A stretch of 39,994 bases of DNA from a virus. Positions 15,185 through 22,034 of this stretch are shown one piece after another (within the stretch, counting starts at the first letter, position 1; each line of letters begins with the position of its first letter). The notes beneath the pieces were generated by a model. The model was given only the letters and a program-made list of their open reading frames with translations. It searched no databases and was not told the DNA's origin. Both the position numbers and the translations under genes were made by a program. The stretch is taken from positions 1-39,994 of IMG/VR virus record IMGVR_UViG_3300033998_000146. One strand, given 5' to 3'.

Positions 15185-15524
15185 TTGTGCTCACCTCCTC
15201 AAACAATGCTTGCTGGTCGGGATATACGTACCTGTCGTCCGTTCCCAACCCTCTCAGCTGATACTCCAGCAGGAACAGAAGGTTTGTCGCGGCGTGTGCC
15301 AGGTGATTCAGGTCGCTTTCCCTGTCGTAGTCTGATCCGTCCAGCCATGCCAGCATGTGACGCATGGCAGCGGACCATAGCCGCGACCATTCCATACCCC
15401 CGTCAGCCCAGTTGTATTCTCCGTACTTGTCGGCTCCGTAGGTGAGCACGCAACCCACCTCTGCAACCGCTCTTGGCGGTAAAAGACTCATCTTTGGTTT
15501 TCCGGTATCGTGTTTAATAGCCAT
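15174..15524 (-). CDS. dATP/dGTP diphosphohydrolase-like protein (DUF5664/MazZ-like)
   Basis: The 116-residue protein matches the family pattern throughout: KHDTGKPKMSLLPP (4-17), GADKYGEYNW (about 30-39), AAMRHMLAWLDG and LNHLAHAATNLLFLLEYQL. The His/Asp/Glu-rich helices are MazG-like and would bind metal and a purine dNTP. Related enzymes take part in dZTP metabolism in 2-aminoadenine phages. No PurZ-like gene exists here, so ordinary dNTP pool control is more likely. With dUTPase it forms a nucleotide-sanitising pair. Confidence 0.82.
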   Translation of the reverse strand: MAIKHDTGKPKMSLLPPRAVAEVGCVLTYGADKYGEYNWADGGMEWSRLWSAAMRHMLAWLDGSDYDRESDLNHLAHAATNLLFLLEYQLRGLGTDDRYVYPDQQALFEEVSTSGM

Positions 15525-15541
15525 TCCGACTCCTCCCCCCC

Positions 15542-15697
15542 CTATACAGGTTGTGCTTGAAATTTTTTCGCTAGCCGTGCCATGCCGTTACATGTACACG
15601 TCCAGCACAGCACTCTCTTGTTATTTTTTGTCTCAAACAGATACAGTGACATTAACTTCGAGCAAAACGGACATATCAACTTCTGTTTTATTTCCAT
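15542..15697 (-). CDS. small zinc-finger-like protein (51 aa)
   Basis: This short gene starts at ATG 15697 inside the last codons of the primase-helicase gene (10-base overlap, AAATGGAAATAA) and ends at TAG 15542. The sequence has CPFC at residues 9-12 and CWTCTC at 31-36, a clear four-Cys zinc-ribbon spacing, then a basic tail (RLAKKFQ). Translation is probably coupled to the upstream gene. Phage proteins of this type are usually nucleic-acid binding or RNA polymerase-interacting. A specific role cannot be given. Confidence 0.7.
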   Translation of the reverse strand: MEIKQKLICPFCSKLMSLYLFETKNNKRVLCWTCTCNGMARLAKKFQAQPV

Positions 15698-17910
15698 TTA
15701 AGCTGGTACCACACCTTTCTTCCTTCCGTTTTAACCCCCACCCTTTGAATTAGTGCGGCTTCGTCCAGTACGTCTTTTATCGTCTGCGCTTTGCGGTGGG
15801 TATGCCTGCATATATCTCTTACTGTCACCCATGGCATTCCTTTTTCGTGGAGTGCCCTTAGCGCCGATGTAACTTCGACCATCATTGCGTCGTCCTTGTG
15901 CAGTGGTACGCTCCGCACCAAATCCTCGATTGATCTGCGGAGTATCCTCACGTACGCCACTGCGTGCATAAAGTGCATGGGGTCAATCTCAACGGTTCCG
16001 CCGGTCTCGCATCCGTCTGCTACCGCCAGCAGCATGGCTATCTTCAACGCTGCCACCTGGTACCGAGCGAACGCCGCGGAAAGCTCCAGCGTGTACTCGC
16101 TCGCCTTGGCGACCTCATCAAGTTCTTCCTGTAGCTCCTGCCTGATCTGTCGCACGTTGTTTATGGCAAAGTGAGTATTGGGCATAAGGGAATATTCAAT
16201 AAGGTTGTTAATCAGCCTCTTGCGTTCCCATTGGTCCACCTGGTTCGGTACGTCCATCTCAAAATCCTTTGAGGTGTACGGTATCCAAAGCATGCGGGCC
16301 ATGAGTCCGCCGTACATGTCCTGCACAAAGTTCTTGCTGGCGGTTAGCCATTTATTGTTTGTCCCGGCCAGTATGTTTATGTATGGCTCGTTTACCCTGA
16401 GCACTCCGCTCTTGAGAGCTCTTTCATACGTGTCGGGGCAATCGTACAGGTGCGCCAGCAGATCCTTGATGCCCATCATGTACTCCTTCTGGAAGTTTCC
16501 CAGCGGTATGCCAAACTCGCCCCATATCGCCGTTGTGTGGGGCGTCATTGACATAACCTGCACAAACATTTCCTGAGAAAATTCCTGCGGTAGGATCGGT
16601 ACGCCTATCTCGCGTATCATGTCCTCTGCTATCCCAATGGACGTGCTCTTCCTGTACTTCGTGGAAGGCGCCACGATTACCTGCCATAGGTTTGCAAAGA
16701 GCGGTCTGCCTCCGAATCCGGTGGCGGTGATCCTTCTGCCCACGGCAGAGGATAGGGTCGCCAATCCGCATGCGAGGTGGAATATTTTTGGTGCGTCGGT
16801 TATCTTCTGCGCGAATTCTACGTATCTAGCCAACCAACCTGTTTTCGGCGTGGCCTCCGCTACCAGTTGTTTGATCTCTCTGTCCCTAGCGTCCTGCGGG
16901 TTCTCCGTATCCGACACCACCGTTACGCTTGTCTTCCACGGAAGTGCCGCCGGTGACTTCACACCGCAGCCGCCCTTGGGACAGCCTTTGTAAAAGCTCT
17001 GTATTTTTTCGCACGTAATGGGACGCGACGAATCCAACGCGTGGAGTATTTTCGCGTCTGTTTCCTGCCTGCTGTACCTTGGGTACGGCCGTGACATGGC
17101 ATGGATCACCGATGGTGACCCGCGATACCCAACCAGGTTGGATATTGCGGCATACCAGTGAGACTCTGGCAGCGTCGCCGCGTCCTTCACGCAGTGCTGC
17201 ATAAACCTGCACCGCGCGAAGATCTTCTCTATTTCCTCAGTGAGGTTCCGCAATGCAGCGGTCCCTTCCTGAGTGGCGTTCCAGTTGTCCTCTGTTTCTT
17301 TAGCCTCGTTTATTCCTAGTTTTTCAACCAAGTCGTCAAGAGTAACCATAAAGTCGGTGGAATACACCACCTGTACTGGGCGCGGCGGATCGTATTTTGC
17401 GTTGAGCGTCCCGGGCAGGCGAAGTATCCTTGCTGCGTCGCAGCAATTAGGGTCGCCACCTATGGCAGTGGCCAGGTGTTTGTTTACGGCCTCAACCGTG
17501 GCTATGGCCTCTCTCGGGGCCGGGTCCACCAGGTTGATATAGCCGTGGTATCCGCCGCCTGTCTCAACTATGTTAGACCATTTCCCCTCTCCAAAAGGGG
17601 AGTTTTGCCATAGAGCACGTTTGGCGTCCTGCTTGGAAAGAAAGTTTTTAAAGTCAACGTCCACCCATACTGCGGGCAGACACATGACCGCGTCCTTCTT
17701 TCCGGACTGGGAGTCCCGCAATCCGACGCCAAAGAACACGTTGTACTGCTCCCGTTTGACGACCTGGTCTATCATCTGGCCTGCCTTAGTGCCGTAAGGT
17801 ATGAAGAGACTCTTCGGCGAATTTCTATGTGGGGAGGGGAGCATGCGAAGCTCCACATACCCCTCTCCCTTTATGTTTCCGTAGATGCTCTCAAGAAACT
17901 CGGAGGTCAT
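15688..17910 (-). CDS. primase-helicase fusion (AEP primase plus DUF3987-like helicase)
   Basis: This 740-residue protein has an archaeo-eukaryotic primase-type N-terminus: VWVDVDF (81-87, metal-binding Asp pair), GGGYHGYINL (118-127) and RLPGTLNAKYDP (164-175). A Cys cluster follows (C234, C240, C300, C310, C315), which may bind zinc. The C-terminal half is DUF3987-like, with a P-loop position APSTKYRKST (414-423) and AIWGEFG (461-467). The P-loop is degenerate: the second Gly is Arg. It ends in a winged-helix-like segment. It is the likely replication initiator and primer-maker. Its ATG lies 6 bases after the ERF gene stop. Confidence 0.8.
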   Translation of the reverse strand: MTSEFLESIYGNIKGEGYVELRMLPSPHRNSPKSLFIPYGTKAGQMIDQVVKREQYNVFFGVGLRDSQSGKKDAVMCLPAVWVDVDFKNFLSKQDAKRALWQNSPFGEGKWSNIVETGGGYHGYINLVDPAPREAIATVEAVNKHLATAIGGDPNCCDAARILRLPGTLNAKYDPPRPVQVVYSTDFMVTLDDLVEKLGINEAKETEDNWNATQEGTAALRNLTEEIEKIFARCRFMQHCVKDAATLPESHWYAAISNLVGYRGSPSVIHAMSRPYPRYSRQETDAKILHALDSSRPITCEKIQSFYKGCPKGGCGVKSPAALPWKTSVTVVSDTENPQDARDREIKQLVAEATPKTGWLARYVEFAQKITDAPKIFHLACGLATLSSAVGRRITATGFGGRPLFANLWQVIVAPSTKYRKSTSIGIAEDMIREIGVPILPQEFSQEMFVQVMSMTPHTTAIWGEFGIPLGNFQKEYMMGIKDLLAHLYDCPDTYERALKSGVLRVNEPYINILAGTNNKWLTASKNFVQDMYGGLMARMLWIPYTSKDFEMDVPNQVDQWERKRLINNLIEYSLMPNTHFAINNVRQIRQELQEELDEVAKASEYTLELSAAFARYQVAALKIAMLLAVADGCETGGTVEIDPMHFMHAVAYVRILRRSIEDLVRSVPLHKDDAMMVEVTSALRALHEKGMPWVTVRDICRHTHRKAQTIKDVLDEAALIQRVGVKTEGRKVWYQLKWK

Positions 17911-17916
17911 TATGTG

Positions 17917-18573
17917 TTATCCCTCCGTTGTTACTACCATTAATTCCGGTACCTCGCCCATGCTTTGGGCAATCTTTAAGTCGTTCTTGATAAGCTCCAC
18001 GTCTTCCGGCCCCATGTCGGCAGTGGAAGACTTGCCAGTCAGCTTTTCCCACCGTTTCTGGATCTCCTGTTTCTTTAGACCCAGCTTTACGTATTGGGAG
18101 TAAAGCTCGCCGAATGTGCTTGTGGCATTGCTTTTGGGCGTTGGTGTATGGTATTTTTTAGGTGCGTTGTACTTTTGTGGTGGAGTAGAGGCTGCGTTCC
18201 CATCGTCGTCCTCTTCTGCCACCAGGCCGATAATGGCCATCAGCGCATACCTGCGGGCGTAGGTTATGGCGGAACCTATGCCCTGCGGGTCCATCTTGGT
18301 CGGAATCATTTCCAACTCGGATCCTAGGTACTGCCCCGATTTGTGAAGTAGCAATGTAACGATCTTCACACCTTTTTCGGACGGGGCACACACCTGGCTA
18401 ACACATAGCCCATTCTTCGTCAGAATGGGCATACACAACCTATGTACCGCCGCCAAGTCCGCATATTTGGACTTGAAATAGGGATTTTCGTTTTCCTTTG
18501 TGACCGTACCCATCTCGCTCTGGACAGCTATTAGCGCTTCAGCGATTTGGTCAATCTTCTCGCTCATTAACAT
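17917..18573 (-). CDS. ERF-family single-strand annealing recombinase
   Basis: About 218 residues. The ERF core is visible in IAEALIAVQSEMGTVTKENE, NPYFKSKYADLAAV and GIGSAITYARRYALMAIIGL, followed by a linker rich in Pro, Lys and Thr (about 130-150) and a helical C-terminus. ERF proteins anneal complementary single strands and can circularise or recombine phage DNA. ATG 18573 is 6 bases from GGAGGTG; ATG 18567 is also possible. Paired with the Cas4/RecB-like nuclease two genes upstream, it forms an exonuclease plus annealase module. Confidence 0.9.
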   Translation of the reverse strand: MLMSEKIDQIAEALIAVQSEMGTVTKENENPYFKSKYADLAAVHRLCMPILTKNGLCVSQVCAPSEKGVKIVTLLLHKSGQYLGSELEMIPTKMDPQGIGSAITYARRYALMAIIGLVAEEDDDGNAASTPPQKYNAPKKYHTPTPKSNATSTFGELYSQYVKLGLKKQEIQKRWEKLTGKSSTADMGPEDVELIKNDLKIAQSMGEVPELMVVTTEG

Positions 18574-18805
18574 ACATATCACCTCCCCATAATTGAGACA
18601 CGCCGACTATTTCGCAGTCGGCTATGAACATGGTGTTACAGGCTTTACACATGAAAAACGCTTCAAGCGCGGTGCACTGGTGTATTGCCTCTTCGTACTC
18701 TTCGTACGTTGGTAACGCCTGTCCCTTCAGTTCTGCCTCCTTTGCCCCGCAGAACGGGCATGTCCTCCCGTCCTGCTTAAACTGTTCGATATATGCCTCT
18801 TCCAT
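18551..18805 (-). CDS. small zinc-ribbon protein between nuclease and ERF
   Basis: The 84-residue protein has CPFCGAKEAE near residue 16 and CKACNTMFIADC near 53, two Cys pairs that make a zinc ribbon. The linking part is acidic. It starts at ATG 18805 and overlaps the ERF gene by 23 bases. Similar small ribbon proteins are common in phage recombination operons. Its partner is unknown. Confidence 0.7.
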   Translation of the reverse strand: MEEAYIEQFKQDGRTCPFCGAKEAELKGQALPTYEEYEEAIHQCTALEAFFMCKACNTMFIADCEIVGVSQLWGGDMYVNERED

Positions 18806-18819
18806 TGATCCACCTCCCT

Positions 18820-19515
18820 TTAGTCTCCGTCACAAAATTCCCCACAATATCCGCAATACGAACAGCACCAGGCTGGCAGTGGTCCGTCAAAAAGCTGTTC
18901 GTTCGCCACATCGATCTGGCAGGCTCCTATTGGGATATCCTCTAGGAACTTTGCCTGGGCAATTCTCTCTGCTCTAGCTATAATTACGTCCATGAGCTTC
19001 TGACTATATGGCAGGATCTCAAGGTCGTAATCCGCGTTGTCCTTATCGACTGCTGCGATAGCTATGTTTGGGATCTTGAGAGCTCCGGCGTATATCGTCG
19101 TTTGAATTACATACTGTGGTTTATTAGCCACGGTTCCGTTTTTCTTCCAAAACCCGTACTGGCGGTGGTTCATTGTTTTCACGTCCACCAGTACTTCGAT
19201 ATTATCGTTACGGATTATCGCGTCCGGATGTCCCGAAATGACGCCACCGTTAAAAGGCACCGTAACCTCCATCTCTGCGTCCTGACTGCCGGGATTGCTC
19301 TCGACAACCCACCCGTCCTGCTGGAGCCACTTTAGGACAACGCTTTCAAGAGCGTGTCCCATGTCGAAAATGCGCAATGTCTTCGGAGAAAACTCCTCCT
19401 CAAAACCCATGCCTTGGAGCCATATTCTCCTTGAGCATGGATGTCCTATGCCGGACGCCCGGAACACTATCCCCACGTCCTCTTTTTCTGCAGTTGTTAC
19501 TTCCATCGTTTTCAT
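18820..19515 (-). CDS. PD-(D/E)XK exonuclease, Cas4/RecB-like with Fe-S cysteines
   Basis: The 231-residue protein starts ASGIGHPCSRRIWLQ, with an isolated Cys at about 28. It has GHPDAIIRNDNIEVLVDVKT (the PD-x(n)-D/EXK core, about 115-134), the QYVIQTTIYAGAL helix, and ends in a Cys cluster CCSYCGYCGEFC. One early Cys and three or more late Cys around a RecB-type nuclease is the Cas4/AddB 4Fe-4S arrangement. It should resect DNA ends to feed the ERF annealase. It is the first gene of the early operon, after GGAGGCG, and directly downstream of two repressor-controlled promoters. Confidence 0.88.
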   Translation of the reverse strand: MKTMEVTTAEKEDVGIVFRASGIGHPCSRRIWLQGMGFEEEFSPKTLRIFDMGHALESVVLKWLQQDGWVVESNPGSQDAEMEVTVPFNGGVISGHPDAIIRNDNIEVLVDVKTMNHRQYGFWKKNGTVANKPQYVIQTTIYAGALKIPNIAIAAVDKDNADYDLEILPYSQKLMDVIIARAERIAQAKFLEDIPIGACQIDVANEQLFDGPLPAWCCSYCGYCGEFCDGD

Positions 19516-19544
19516 AGTCTCGCCTCCTTTTGATTGGCAAAGAT

Positions 19545-19574
19545 ATTATACATCAAGACAACTACTTTTGCCAA
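19545..19574 (-). promoter_or_regulatory. early leftward promoter, proximal
   Basis: Read leftward: -35 TTGGCA (19574-19569), an 18-base spacer and -10 TATAAT (19550-19545). It drives the nuclease-ERF-primase operon, whose first ATG is at 19515. Confidence 0.75.
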
Positions 19575-19592
19575 GATGTCAATTTGATAACA

Positions 19593-19621
19593 TTTATAAC
19601 ATTTTGTATTTGACATGTCAT
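19593..19621 (-). promoter_or_regulatory. early leftward promoter, distal, overlapping an operator
   Basis: Read leftward: -35 ATGACA (19621-19616), a 17-base spacer and -10 TATAAA (19598-19593). The -35 hexamer is half of the palindrome TGACATGTCA, so repressor binding there would block it directly. Confidence 0.65.
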
Positions 19622-19643
19622 CATTTTGTATTTGACATGTCAT
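19600..19643. promoter_or_regulatory. tandem repressor operators (two back-to-back 22-bp repeats)
   Basis: Bases 19600-19621 and 19622-19643 are identical 22-mers with no gap. Each contains the perfect 10-bp palindrome TGACATGTCA. A related half-site, ATGTCAA, lies at 19576-19582. Centre-to-centre spacing of 22 bp puts two repressor dimers on the same DNA face. The position between the early operon and the repressor gene fits a CI-type operator. The second copy also supplies a TTGACA that may serve repressor transcription. Confidence 0.8.
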
Positions 19644-19742
19644 ACAGTGTGTGTTACGTTTGGCATAGAGAGGAGAGTGGGGGTGTAATTGTTTTTGTCT
19701 TATGATTTATTTCATGCATGATTTAATTAAGGAGGTAGAACA

Positions 19743-20402
19743 ATGCAAGGGGGTCGGTCAGATCTAAGTATTAGCGAAAAGATAGTCAGAGCGAGAGAGT
19801 CTGCCGGTTTGTCTCAAAAACAGCTGGCAGAGATCATTGGCGTGTCACCGTCTTATTTGAGCCGTATAGAGAGAGGGGAGCGCACGCCAGACAGCTTGTC
19901 CTTGTTGATGGGCATAGCTAAGGCCACGGGGCAAAGTATCACGTACTTTTTACCCCGCATAGAAGGCGGGCCGGACGTCCGCTTGAGATACATTCAGCCA
20001 GGCACATTGGCAAAATTAAGGAACGGAGGTACATCTATGGAAAATGTTTTAAGCGTCCCGCGTTCTTTGGTCTCCGTGATCCTCGACGTCCCCGAAGACG
20101 AAGCCGATAACGTATTCTTATACCGGCTAGAGTCTAGTGTAGAGGGTACCGGTATCCCCCAGGGGTCATGGTGCTTGGTCCAGGAGCGCCAGGGGCGCGG
20201 TGACGTGAAATACGGCGACATTGTTCTCGTTCTTTATCATGGGGCAGAGCTTGTAAGGTACTATTACCCCGATGGCGACAAGATAGTATTGTCCACCGGT
20301 CCGCTGGGGACTGGGTCCACTATGCACTTACTACCGGACGAAACCTTGCATATCGTAGGTGTCATCCGGCGCTACATAGGAGCACCGAAACCCGGCGTGT
20401 AG
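19743..20402 (+). CDS. CI-like repressor (XRE HTH plus S24-like domain)
   Basis: The 219-residue protein has an XRE helix-turn-helix (residues 12-66: LSQKQLAEIIGVSPSYLSRI, ERGERTPDS). The C-terminal domain is S24/LexA-like (about 115-212: IPQGSWCLV, VKYGDIVLVLYHGAELVRYY). At the place of the usual Ser-Met there is SSVEG, and the usual catalytic Lys appears as Arg in ELVRYY. No Ala-Gly or Cys-Gly cleavage site stands out in the linker. It may therefore not self-cleave after DNA damage. It should bind the 22-bp operators upstream and hold the lysogenic state. The start follows GGAGGTAGAAC. Confidence 0.88.
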   Translation: MQGGRSDLSISEKIVRARESAGLSQKQLAEIIGVSPSYLSRIERGERTPDSLSLLMGIAKATGQSITYFLPRIEGGPDVRLRYIQPGTLAKLRNGGTSMENVLSVPRSLVSVILDVPEDEADNVFLYRLESSVEGTGIPQGSWCLVQERQGRGDVKYGDIVLVLYHGAELVRYYYPDGDKIVLSTGPLGTGSTMHLLPDETLHIVGVIRRYIGAPKPGV

Positions 20403-20421
20403 CCCAAAAATCATTATTATG

Positions 20422-20455
20422 AAGGCCGAAGAAGGGGGCGACTTCGGCCTTTTTT
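20422..20455 (+). terminator. terminator of the repressor gene
   Basis: AAGGCCGAAG (20422-20431), a 10-base loop, CTTCGGCCTT (20442-20451), then a T-run. It lies just downstream of the repressor stop. Confidence 0.92.
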
Positions 20456-20460
20456 ATTGT

Positions 20461-20763
20461 CTACCAAAATGTTGGAGGCTCCTCAACCTCCACATAGACA
20501 AAATAAAACGGCCGCCGGACTTTGACTCTTATCTCTCCCTCGGCCGTGACTATGTCTCCTACTTTAACATTGCTCCAATCGAACGCTGAGTCTCGATAAG
20601 CCCGGATAGGGATCTTATCGACGCCCCCGTCCTTTCTGGTGACGGCTATCGTCACCTTGGTAACATCCATTGGGTCTTCCTCCGCGTTACTGGGCACTTC
20701 GTATGATGTCACCTTGACCACTTTTCCTGTTAAACGCACTTTATTTTCCTCTACAGGTATCAT
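20461..20763 (-). CDS. OB-fold nucleic-acid-binding protein (SSB-like)
   Basis: The 100-residue protein reads as one small beta-barrel: VRLTGKVVKVTSYEVP, VTKVTIAVTRKDGG, IPIRAYRDSAF, VKVGDIVTAEGEIRVKVR and FYFVYVEVEE. The strand order and the VGDIVTAEGEIR element resemble SSB/PriB-type OB folds. It lacks the acidic tip of the other SSB in this genome. It starts after AAAGGAGGAAGAAC. It is the last gene of the second leftward block and faces the repressor terminator. Confidence 0.6.
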   Translation of the reverse strand: MIPVEENKVRLTGKVVKVTSYEVPSNAEEDPMDVTKVTIAVTRKDGGVDKIPIRAYRDSAFDWSNVKVGDIVTAEGEIRVKVRRPFYFVYVEVEEPPTFW

Positions 20764-20858
20764 TGTTCTTCCTCCTTTACAGTGATATTCTCATATTGTG
20801 AATCGGAAGTAGAAAGTACCGCCCTCCTACCTCTCCTGATTCGCCTCCTTTGCCCTCG

Positions 20859-20880
20859 GCCCGCTAAGAGCGGGCTTTTT
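20859..20880 (+). terminator. rightward intrinsic terminator inside the amidotransferase 3' end
   Basis: GCCCGCT (20859-20865), AAG, AGCGGGC (20869-20875), then TTTTT. It works only in the rightward direction, against the genes it lies in, so it is a second block to read-through from the repressor. The amidotransferase stop codon is inside the hairpin. Confidence 0.8.
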
Positions 20881-21724
20881 CTTTTCCTTTTTTGTTCTTA
20901 CGGCTGATACAGTAGAGATCCTTGGCGGCAGCATATCCATCTTCATAGCCGTCGTCATATCCATCCATGTAGCCGTCGTTATAGTTGAGTTCTCTGAACC
21001 CGTGTTGGGCATGGACTTTGCCTATATCCACCTGTTCTAATTTCCACCGTAACTCTTCCTCCGGATCCTCCGGCATATCATCACATAGTTGGGAAAAGGC
21101 ATATTGGGGTCGCCATTTCCAAGGGTGATATATCTTGCTCACCGGGTGCCACTTTTCCAGATCTCCGAACGTGTACCCGATCCCTAGCTGTTGGTCGGGG
21201 ATCCATGCCGGGAACGATGACGCAAATATCCCGTCCCAGTAACATAAATCACCGCCTGCATTGACCACAAACGGTGTGCCTTTGTACGTGCCCACGAACA
21301 CACTATCTGTGTGTGCCGTTAACCATCTCAGTTTGTCCTCTAGGTCAGCGTCCGGGGCCCGGTCTAGAATTTCACAAATTACTTCTGTGTCGGTCTTGTT
21401 GTATAGCTCGGCTATCGGTCTAACCCAGCTCTCTGTCCCATTCATGGCGATCACCCAGTCGCCATGAACGAATGGGTGGCAGTTATCATCGTTGATACTG
21501 CCTATTGATGCTATGCGGGTATGGAACACTAAGATGTCATACTTTTCATTTTTTGCCTTTTCAGCCAGCTCGTGACACGTCACGGCCGTGCCTTTTTCGA
21601 TAGAGATCTTGCCCTTTTTGATAAGAGCAAGACCATTCCCATGTCCTCCAAATTCCTTCTCAAGATGTATAAACAAAGTTTCCGCCAAATCCAGTTTCTT
21701 CCTGGTCAATAGTACTCTACACAT
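20864..21724 (-). CDS. class II glutamine amidotransferase (Ntn-type), phage-encoded
   Basis: The 286-residue protein starts MCRVLLT, so Cys2 becomes the N-terminal nucleophile after Met removal. Other class II landmarks are HTRIASIGSINDDNCHPF (about 92-109, glutamine-binding Arg and Asn), AMNGTESW (about 117-124) and the TDTEVICEIL helix (about 135-144). The domain releases ammonia from glutamine. No synthetase domain is fused, so a partner must use the ammonia; the amidoligase two genes upstream is the obvious candidate. The C-terminus has four DGYx repeats (about 251-266) and a basic end. Confidence 0.85.
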   Translation of the reverse strand: MCRVLLTRKKLDLAETLFIHLEKEFGGHGNGLALIKKGKISIEKGTAVTCHELAEKAKNEKYDILVFHTRIASIGSINDDNCHPFVHGDWVIAMNGTESWVRPIAELYNKTDTEVICEILDRAPDADLEDKLRWLTAHTDSVFVGTYKGTPFVVNAGGDLCYWDGIFASSFPAWIPDQQLGIGYTFGDLEKWHPVSKIYHPWKWRPQYAFSQLCDDMPEDPEEELRWKLEQVDIGKVHAQHGFRELNYNDGYMDGYDDGYEDGYAAAKDLYCISRKNKKGKEKARS

Positions 21725-21754
21725 ATTTATCTTCCTCCTTGTATGATTGAACCT

Positions 21755-21785
21755 CTCCCGCTTACGCTTCGCTAAGAAGTGGGAG
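21755..21785 (-). other. hairpin resembling an IS200/IS605 right end
   Basis: The 137 bases between the coiled-coil gene and the amidotransferase hold no ORF. Read leftward they contain GAATCTCCCACTTCTTAGCG running into AAGCGGGAGAGGTTCAA. The stem pairs CTCCC with GGGAG and most of ACTT with AAGC. This hairpin and flank look like the right ends of IS200/IS605 elements, which also form TnpB guide-RNA scaffolds. There is no tnpA or tnpB. It may be a relic, or simply an mRNA hairpin between two genes. Confidence 0.35.
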
Positions 21786-21862
21786 ATTCATGAGAAGTTT
21801 GGTAGCTTACACTCCCCTTATTCTCAATGGACTGTCCAATCGCCCATTATCCCTTGCAATCT

Positions 21863-22009
21863 CTATTGCTTTGGGAATACCTTATCTTTTTTACTAACTA
21901 GCTCTTTTCTAAGAGCTTCTACTTCGCTCGCAAGCTTCTGTATTTCATCCATGACTCTTTCTAGCTGGTATTCAACTGCACATAACTGTGTCGGTATTTT
22001 TTTAGCCAT
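21863..22009 (-). CDS. small coiled-coil protein (48 aa)
   Basis: This short gene starts at ATG 22009 after GGGAGGTGGCGAGTG, 25 bases downstream of the amidoligase stop. Heptad spacing of hydrophobic residues runs through VEYQLERVMDEIQKLASEVE and on to LRKELVSKK, predicting one long coiled coil. It lies between the amidoligase and the amidotransferase, so it could bridge the two enzymes or regulate them. That is inference from position only. Confidence 0.7.
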   Translation of the reverse strand: MAKKIPTQLCAVEYQLERVMDEIQKLASEVEALRKELVSKKDKVFPKQ

Positions 22010-22034
22010 CACTCGCCACCTCCCAAAGATTATG

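Noticed and set aside
15174-15524. Evidence for a 2-aminoadenine (Z) genome
   Set aside because: The diphosphohydrolase-like gene alone is not enough; no PurZ, DatZ or DpoZ-like gene is present.
18551-18805. Fourth copy of the ejection-protein module (LPTYEEYEEA)
   Set aside because: Only a short match; the rest of the module is missing and the protein is a zinc ribbon.
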